A stretch of 64,000 nt of DNA. Origin: CAKSQF01 sp964582375. GTDB lineage: Bacteria > Bacillota > Clostridia > Oscillospirales > CAG-272. The notes beneath the pieces were generated by a model that saw only the letters and a program-made list of their open reading frames with translations, was not told the DNA's origin and did not search any database. Numbering within the stretch: the stretch's first letter is position 1; every line of letters begins with the position of its first letter. The DNA lies in the NCBI GenBank assembly GCA_964582375.1, contig CAZORL010000001.1, forward strand, positions 1 to 64,000. Direction: 5' to 3'. Both the position numbers and the translations under genes were made by a program. Of this stretch, positions 58,702 through 64,000 are shown one piece after another.

Positions 58702-60432
58702 ATGACAGAAAATAACAAAAATATCATTCCGCGTCCCGAATATCCTCGCCCGAGACTGACGAGAGAGCGCGGATGGATGAACCTCAACGGCAAATGGCAA
58801 TTTGAGATCGATTACTCAAACAGCGGCATAGAAAGAAATTTCAAGGATCGAACCGATTTTGAAGGCGAGATAATCGTGCCCTTCGTCCCCGAATGCGAGC
58901 TTTCGGGCGTCGGCGTCACCGATTATATGAAGGCTCTCTGGTATAGGCGTACCTTTACACTTGAGCAAAAGGATCTTTTCGGCAGGGTGCTTCTGCATTT
59001 TGGTGCTGTTGACTACAGGTGTGAGGCTTTTGTCAACGGAAAGTCGGTCGGACGCCATGTCGGCGGATTTACGCCTTTTTCGTTTGATGTGACAGATGTC
59101 GTCGGCGAGGGCGAAAACTCGATCGTTTTGTATGTTTATGATGATACCCGCGACAGGCTTCAACCGAGCGGTAAACAATGTATGAGGTATGATAACTATG
59201 CCGCATATTACACTCGCTGTACCGGTATTTGGCAGACTGTCTGGCTCGAATTTGTGCCCGATGTCTATGTCGAAAAGCTAAAGCTCACTCCCGATGTCGA
59301 TCACGAGCGGCTTCTCGTAACGCTGTCGCTTAATAAACGCTTTGACGGAAATGTCATCGCATCGGCAAGCTATAAGGGCACGCCCACCACATCGGTCGAT
59401 ATCACCTGCGGCGGCAAATACGTCGAGTTTTCGCTCGATATCGAAGATGCACACCTTTGGTTTCCCGAATCACCCGAGCTTTACGATCTTGAAATAACCG
59501 TCGGTGAGGATCATATCAAGACCTATTTCGGCATGCGCAAGGTCGCGATAAAGGGATATGCGATCGAGATAAACGACCGCCCGATATATCAGAGACTTGT
59601 TCTCGATCAGGGCTACTACCCGACAGGAATTTATACCGCACCGTCTGATGAAGATATCAAACGTGATATAGAACTTGCAAAAGCGGTCGGATTTAACGGC
59701 GCAAGAATGCACATGAAGGTCTTCGAACCTGCGTACAGCTACTATGCCGATCATCTCGGTTACCTTATTTGGGGTGAGTATCCGAACTGGGGGCTTGATA
59801 TCAGCGACCCTGCGGCACTTCTGTCAATGCTCCCCGAGTGGCTTGAGGCAGTCGAGCGTGACTACAACAGCCCCGCGCTTGTCGGTTGGTGTCCGTTTAA
59901 CGAGACGCAAAGCAACCGTCTCACGCGCATATACGATATCGTCTTCGATGTTACGCGCGCGATCGACCCGATGCGCCCTATAATCGATACATCGGGCTGG
60001 ACACATGGCGGCAAGACAGATATATTCGATGTTCATGATTACGATCAAGACCCCGTGACATTTGCCGAGAGGTACAAATTCCTCATCACGGGTGAGGGCG
60101 AACGCTACGTTTGCCGTAACAGCCCGGACACTTATCATGACGAACCCTACTTCGTTTCCGAGTTTGGCGGCACTCATTGGGATATCGATGCCGACGGCTC
60201 GTCGGGATGGGGCTACGGAAACGCACCGAGCAGTATTGATGAGGTGTATTATCGAATTGAGGGCTTTGTGAACGCACTGCTTGACAATCCCAAAATGTGC
60301 GGATTCTGCTATACTCAGCTGACCGATGTCATGCAGGAGAAAAACGGCATTTATTCGTACGATCGCCGTGAAAAATTCGACCGTGAACGCCTTTATAAGC
60401 TTATGACGCGAAAGGCAGCCATCGAAGAATAA
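58702..60432 (+). CDS. Glycoside hydrolase family 2, paralogue 2
   Basis: 576 aa, same architecture as its upstream paralogue: LNGKWQFEIDYSN, WYRRTFTL, HVGGFTPFSFDVTD, then the barrel with acid/base Glu401 in WCPFNET and nucleophile Glu487 in FVSEFGG. Differences cluster near the active site (FNET against GNEV, a GGTHWDID insertion after the nucleophile), so substrates probably differ. AAAGGAGC precedes the ATG; 18 nt separates the two genes, so they are cotranscribed. Cytoplasmic, with no transporter nearby. A strong bidirectional terminator follows. Confidence 0.9.
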   Translation: MTENNKNIIPRPEYPRPRLTRERGWMNLNGKWQFEIDYSNSGIERNFKDRTDFEGEIIVPFVPECELSGVGVTDYMKALWYRRTFTLEQKDLFGRVLLHFGAVDYRCEAFVNGKSVGRHVGGFTPFSFDVTDVVGEGENSIVLYVYDDTRDRLQPSGKQCMRYDNYAAYYTRCTGIWQTVWLEFVPDVYVEKLKLTPDVDHERLLVTLSLNKRFDGNVIASASYKGTPTTSVDITCGGKYVEFSLDIEDAHLWFPESPELYDLEITVGEDHIKTYFGMRKVAIKGYAIEINDRPIYQRLVLDQGYYPTGIYTAPSDEDIKRDIELAKAVGFNGARMHMKVFEPAYSYYADHLGYLIWGEYPNWGLDISDPAALLSMLPEWLEAVERDYNSPALVGWCPFNETQSNRLTRIYDIVFDVTRAIDPMRPIIDTSGWTHGGKTDIFDVHDYDQDPVTFAERYKFLITGEGERYVCRNSPDTYHDEPYFVSEFGGTHWDIDADGSSGWGYGNAPSSIDEVYYRIEGFVNALLDNPKMCGFCYTQLTDVMQEKNGIYSYDRREKFDRERLYKLMTRKAAIEE

Positions 60433-60443
60433 TGAAAACAAAT

Positions 60444-60486
60444 AAACCACTTTCATCTCAAAAAAGCGAGATGAAAGTGGTTTTTT
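60444..60486. terminator. Bidirectional terminator between GH2 and clpB
   Basis: Perfect 16-bp stem (60444-60459 with 60468-60483) with TTTTTT on the plus strand, between convergent genes whose stops are 56 nt apart. Confidence 0.93.
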
Positions 60487-60488
60487 GA

Positions 60489-63074
60489 TCATCTGACGAC
60501 CAAAGCGTCGCCGCTCACATCGACCGTTATTGTCGTGTCGGGAGACGGATCGTTCCCGATTATATAGCGTGCGATGAGAGTCTCGACCTTTGATTGAATA
60601 TATCTCTTGAGCGGACGCGCACCGAATATCGGATCGTACCCCTCATCGATCATCTTGCCCTTGGCGGTATCGGTTACAAAAAGTTTTAACTGCTTGTCGG
60701 CAAGACGGTTCTTGAGATCGTCAAGCATCAGATCGACAATTGCTCGAATGTCATCCTTGCCAAGCGGCTTAAAGCAGGTGATCTCGTCAAGCCTGTTGAG
60801 AAACTCGGGACGGAAATATTGTTTCAGTAGGGCATTCACCGAGTCCTTTGCCGCCGCGGTGATCTGACCTCCGTCCTCGATAGATGAAAGCAGAATGTCC
60901 GAGCCGAGATTAGAGGTCAGAATTATGATCGTGTTCTTGAAATCGACTGTTCTGCCCTTTGAGTCGGTGATACGCCCGTCGTCAAGTACCTGAAGGAGAA
61001 CGTTGAAGACATCCGGATGTGCCTTTTCTATCTCGTCGAACAGAATTACCGAGTACGGACGACGACGTACTGCCTCGGTAAGCTGTCCGCCTTCGTCATA
61101 TCCGACATAGCCGGGAGGTGCTCCGATAAGGCGTGCGACCGAGTGTTTCTCCATGTATTCGGACATGTCGATCCTGATCATCGCATGCTCATCGTCAAAG
61201 AGTATCTCGGCAAGCGTTTTCGCAAGCTCGGTCTTGCCGACACCGGTCGGACCGAGGAACAAAAACGAGCCAAGTGGGCGGTTGGGATTTTGTATCCCCG
61301 CACGCGATCTGATTATGGCATCGCAAACGGCATCAACCGCATCATCCTGACCGATAACACGACGATGGACCGTTTCGGGCAGACGAAGAAGCTTTTTCTT
61401 TTCGCCCTCCATCAGCTTCGAGACGGGAATTTTCGTCCACCGTGCTACTATCTCGGCGATCTCCTCGTCGGTGACACTGCTGTGGAGATATTGCTTGCCG
61501 CCGCTCTGCTTTTCGGCGATCTCTGCCTCCTCAAGCTCCTTTTGCAGACGGGGAAGGGTGGAATACCGAAGCTCTGCCGCCTTTGAGAGATCGTAACCTT
61601 GCGCCGATTGAGCGTTTTCTATCTGCTCGTTCACAGCCTCTATCTCCTCGCGAAGCTTTTGTACTCTGCCGATCGATGATTTTTCGCTCTCCCATTTTGC
61701 CTTCATCGCCGAGAATTCCTCGCGAAGCTCGGCAAGCTCGCGTTGCAGATCGGACAGCCTTTCGGCAGATAGCTTGTCAGTCTCCTTTTTGAGCGCCGCT
61801 TCCTCTATTTCAAGCTGCATAATGCGTCTTCGCTTCTCGTCAAGCTCGCTTGGCATCGAGTTCATCTCGGACTTTATCATCGCACATGCCTCGTCAACGA
61901 GGTCGATTGCTTTGTCGGGGAGAAATCTGTCCGAAATATATCTGTTTGACAGCGTTGCGGCGGCGATAAGCGCATTGTCGTGTATTTTTACACCGTGATA
62001 GACCTCGTATCGCTCTTTCAGACCGCGAAGAATGGATATCGTGTCCTCGACATTCGGTTCGGGCACAAGCACCGGTTGAAAACGCCTCTCAAGCGCGGCA
62101 TCCTTCTCGATGTATTTTCTATATTCATTCAGCGTCGTCGCTCCTATGCAGTGAAGCTCACCGCGGGCAAGCAACGGCTTTAACAGATTGCCTGCGTCCA
62201 TTGAACCCTCTGTTGCACCCGCACCGACTATCGTGTGAAGCTCGTCGATGAAAAGTATGATCTTTCCGTTCGAACTTTTGACCTCTCCGAGCACCGCCTT
62301 GAGCCGCTCCTCAAATTCGCCTCTGAATTTCGCACCTGCAACGAGTGCGCCCATGTCAAGCGAGAAAAGGGTAGTGTCTTTAAGATTAGCGGGCACGTCA
62401 CCCTTGACGATCCTCTGTGCAAGCCCTTCGGCAATTGCTGTCTTGCCAACGCCGGGCTCACCGATCAAGCAGGGATTGTTCTTCGTCTTGCGGCTTAGTA
62501 TGCGAACAACGCTTGCGATCTCCTCGTCCCTGCCGATGACAGGATCGAGCTTTTGCGCCCTCGCTCGCTCGCAAAGGTCACTGCCGTATTTCTTCAGAAC
62601 ATCGTATGTTGCCTCCGGATTGTCACTGTCAGCCGATCTGTTGCCACGCACATCCTTTAGCACCTTGAGAAATTCGCCGCGTCGCACGCCAAAATCGTCG
62701 AGCATCCGCTTGATCTTTGCGCCGCCTTTTTCGAAAACGGCAAGCATTAAATGCTCTGTCGAGACATAGCTGTCGCGCATCTTGTCAGCCTCGCCCTCGG
62801 CAGTGCTCAGCAGTTCGGACAGCTCATTTGATATATACAGTTCTCCGCCCGTAACTCTCGGCAAGCTTTTTATCATGTCCATCGTATTCTCTCGAATGAC
62901 GCTTGGCAATGCCGACATTTTCTTTAACAGCTCACAGATCAGTCCGCTCTCATCAGAAAGCAGGGAAGCGAGCAGATGCTCTGTCCCGACCTGCGCATTT
63001 GCATATTCCTCTGCGAGTGATTGCGCACCGCGGAGTGCCTCTTGTGATTTTTGTGTGTATCTTTGTATGTTCAT
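60489..63074 (-). CDS. clpB: ATP-dependent chaperone ClpB
   Basis: 861 aa, full length. An N-terminal Clp domain (residues 1-145), AAA+ module 1 with Walker A GEPGVGKTA and Walker B ILFIDELH, the long coiled-coil middle domain (about 400-525) that distinguishes ClpB from ClpC/ClpA, and AAA+ module 2 with GPTGVGKTE, GAPPGYVGYDEGG pore loop and ILFDEIEKAH. It rescues aggregated proteins together with DnaK. AAAGGA precedes ATG 63074. It lies 47 nt after the ribbon-helix-helix-like gene and shares its promoter; no CIRCE element (TTAGCACTC-N9-GAGTGCTAA) is visible. Confidence 0.96.
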   Translation of the reverse strand: MNIQRYTQKSQEALRGAQSLAEEYANAQVGTEHLLASLLSDESGLICELLKKMSALPSVIRENTMDMIKSLPRVTGGELYISNELSELLSTAEGEADKMRDSYVSTEHLMLAVFEKGGAKIKRMLDDFGVRRGEFLKVLKDVRGNRSADSDNPEATYDVLKKYGSDLCERARAQKLDPVIGRDEEIASVVRILSRKTKNNPCLIGEPGVGKTAIAEGLAQRIVKGDVPANLKDTTLFSLDMGALVAGAKFRGEFEERLKAVLGEVKSSNGKIILFIDELHTIVGAGATEGSMDAGNLLKPLLARGELHCIGATTLNEYRKYIEKDAALERRFQPVLVPEPNVEDTISILRGLKERYEVYHGVKIHDNALIAAATLSNRYISDRFLPDKAIDLVDEACAMIKSEMNSMPSELDEKRRRIMQLEIEEAALKKETDKLSAERLSDLQRELAELREEFSAMKAKWESEKSSIGRVQKLREEIEAVNEQIENAQSAQGYDLSKAAELRYSTLPRLQKELEEAEIAEKQSGGKQYLHSSVTDEEIAEIVARWTKIPVSKLMEGEKKKLLRLPETVHRRVIGQDDAVDAVCDAIIRSRAGIQNPNRPLGSFLFLGPTGVGKTELAKTLAEILFDDEHAMIRIDMSEYMEKHSVARLIGAPPGYVGYDEGGQLTEAVRRRPYSVILFDEIEKAHPDVFNVLLQVLDDGRITDSKGRTVDFKNTIIILTSNLGSDILLSSIEDGGQITAAAKDSVNALLKQYFRPEFLNRLDEITCFKPLGKDDIRAIVDLMLDDLKNRLADKQLKLFVTDTAKGKMIDEGYDPIFGARPLKRYIQSKVETLIARYIIGNDPSPDTTITVDVSGDALVVR

Positions 63075-63121
63075 GATCGTTCGTCCTTTCTTTTGTGATA
63101 TTGATGTATGGATCGCTTACG

Positions 63122-63766
63122 CTATACCGTAAGTCCGCCCGACAGATAGTAATCGGAGCATATTGCGGCAACCTGCCGTGTGATGGCAGGCGATCGTTCA
63201 CATCCCGAGGCGAAATAGGCGTCAGCCGCCGCACTTAAATGCTTTGCGTAACTTCCGATGCTTGCCCCGATCTCAAGCGGCGTGGCTGACGAGGCAGACG
63301 GATATAGTTCTCGCGTTATTCGTCCGCTGTCGTAATAATACTCGACGGAGGGCGAATAATTTCTTTCGATCTCCTGCCAAAGCTTCATAAAATCAATCAG
63401 AAGCATTATAAGTGTTTCACTTCTGCTTCTCATGGATATCCTGAGCCTGCCGACCGTCTCGCCCTCTCGCGATCTTTGAAGCTCGAGTGTGAATTTCAGC
63501 GATGGGTTGTATTTGTAGGTGAGTGCTGTCTTCATCGCGAGTGCGTTTGCGCCTGATGAGACCTTGACAAAATCAGTGCCGTCCAGCACTCGCTCGATCT
63601 CCTCAAGCGTCTCCCTTATGAGCATCTCGGGGGTCTTGTATGAAACCGCCGAGGCGAGTATTTCGTTGATAAGCCCCGAGCGCGGCATGCCCTTTGCGTA
63701 CGCCAGCTTGTCGATTGCCGTAACTACATCCTCCGAAAGTATCAGTGAGTAAACATTTTTCTTCAT
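63122..63766 (-). CDS. Ribbon-helix-helix-like protein upstream of clpB
   Basis: 214 aa. The first ~45 residues (NVYSLILSEDVVTAIDKLAY, then GMPRSGLINEILAS) fit a ribbon-helix-helix DNA-binding fold: a short strand, then two helices with the SRSxLINxxL-type turn. The rest is unrecognised: a beta-rich region (YKYNPSLKFTLEL, RLRISMRSRS) and a helical end. It precedes clpB by 47 nt in one operon, so it could regulate the operon or act as a stress factor; this is inference. AAGGGG lies 6 nt before the ATG and a perfect promoter is upstream. Confidence 0.7.
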   Translation of the reverse strand: MKKNVYSLILSEDVVTAIDKLAYAKGMPRSGLINEILASAVSYKTPEMLIRETLEEIERVLDGTDFVKVSSGANALAMKTALTYKYNPSLKFTLELQRSREGETVGRLRISMRSRSETLIMLLIDFMKLWQEIERNYSPSVEYYYDSGRITRELYPSASSATPLEIGASIGSYAKHLSAAADAYFASGCERSPAITRQVAAICSDYYLSGGLTV

Positions 63767-63799
63767 CTCTTGCCCCTTGATCGTTTTTTCTTTGCCATT

Positions 63800-63828
63800 A
63801 TTATATCACAAAACTCAAACCGTGTCAA
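63800..63828 (-). promoter_or_regulatory. Promoter of the RHH-clpB operon
   Basis: Minus-strand TTGACA (plus 63823-63828), 17 bp ending TTGTGA, TATAAT (63800-63805). Confidence 0.94.
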
Positions 63829-63929
63829 GAGATTTATATAAAATTACTTGCACAAAATACAAAAAACTTTGCAAAGTTTTGAGCGACTAAAAATATTTTG
63901 TCAAATAACGGCAAACTCTGAAAAAACTA

Positions 63930-63958
63930 TTGCAAATATCCGATAAATGTGGTAAAAT
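63930..63958 (+). promoter_or_regulatory. Promoter of the gene at the right edge
   Basis: TTGCAA 63930-63935, 17 bp ending AATGTGG, TAAAAT 63953-63958. Confidence 0.82.
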
Positions 63959-63992
63959 ATAAAAAATTTACACAGCAAAAGGACAAACAAAA

Positions 63993-64000
63993 ATGATAAA
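63993..64000 (+). CDS. Partial gene at the right edge (start only)
   Basis: ATG at 63993 with AAAAGGA about 10 nt upstream and a promoter at 63930-63958; only Met-Ile and part of a third codon are visible. It cannot be identified. Confidence 0.5.

Noticed and set aside
63075..63121. CIRCE/HrcA operator for clpB
   Set aside because: No TTAGCACTC-N9-GAGTGCTAA element is visible upstream of clpB or of the operon promoter.

Overview
The window reads as a chromosome segment of a strictly anaerobic, Gram-positive, fermentative member of the Clostridia, probably a gut-type Oscillospirales or Ruminococcaceae relative. I cannot place it more precisely by eye. The evidence is the oxygen-sensitive enzyme set (class III ribonucleotide reductase, [FeFe] hydrogenase, Hdr/Flx and NfnAB flavin enzymes), lipoproteins, a BspA-type leucine-rich repeat protein, an ECF thiamine S-component under a TPP riboswitch, and at least twenty sigma-A type promoters that all have a 17-bp spacer. 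No prophage, insertion sequence, CRISPR array, rRNA or defence island was seen.

Layout. 0-1.3 kb: a small ATPase-like gene with a coupled micro-ORF, then a degraded stretch. 1.3-2.6 kb: rpsF-ssb-rpsR with an S6:S18-type leader. 2.7-10.8 kb: cell-surface region with an LRR lipoprotein, TPP riboswitch plus thiT, and a 1542-aa secreted modular protein with a recent internal duplication, followed by a 47-aa peptide gene. 11.3-15.6 kb: MarR regulator and a heterodimeric ABC exporter. 15.8-24 kb: DUF1540 protein, GH36 alpha-galactosidase, tRNA-Thr, FKBP/trigger-factor-like lipoprotein, two membrane proteins, GNAT acetyltransferase, YajC and a TRIC-type channel. 24-29.8 kb: nrdG-nrdD behind two NrdR boxes, trxB, a MATE exporter and a second small peptide gene. 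29.9-36.3 kb: split transketolase, tadA, PF06541-like membrane protein, MBL hydrolase, peptide deformylase, cytidine deaminase and Fe-alcohol dehydrogenase.

36.4-52.7 kb is the main point of interest, a redox island: nfnAB, then an apparently continuous run of malate-dehydrogenase-like enzyme, class II fumarase, hdrBCA, flxDCBA, and a soluble fumarate-reductase-like FrdB/FrdA pair plus a small PQ-loop membrane protein, then a thioredoxin-fold ferredoxin, a frameshifted ORF and a group-B-like [FeFe] hydrogenase. Taken together this encodes the reductive branch oxaloacetate to malate to fumarate to succinate, physically linked to an NADH-dependent, HdrA-type electron-bifurcating module. My inference is a soluble NADH:fumarate/ferredoxin bifurcating complex that would replace the membrane fumarate reductase.

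52.8-64 kb: proS, an EF-G-like GTPase lacking the catalytic His, two tandem GH2 glycosidases, and (minus strand) a ribbon-helix-helix-like protein with clpB. Both edges cut genes: a minus-strand gene at base 1 and a plus-strand gene starting at 63993.
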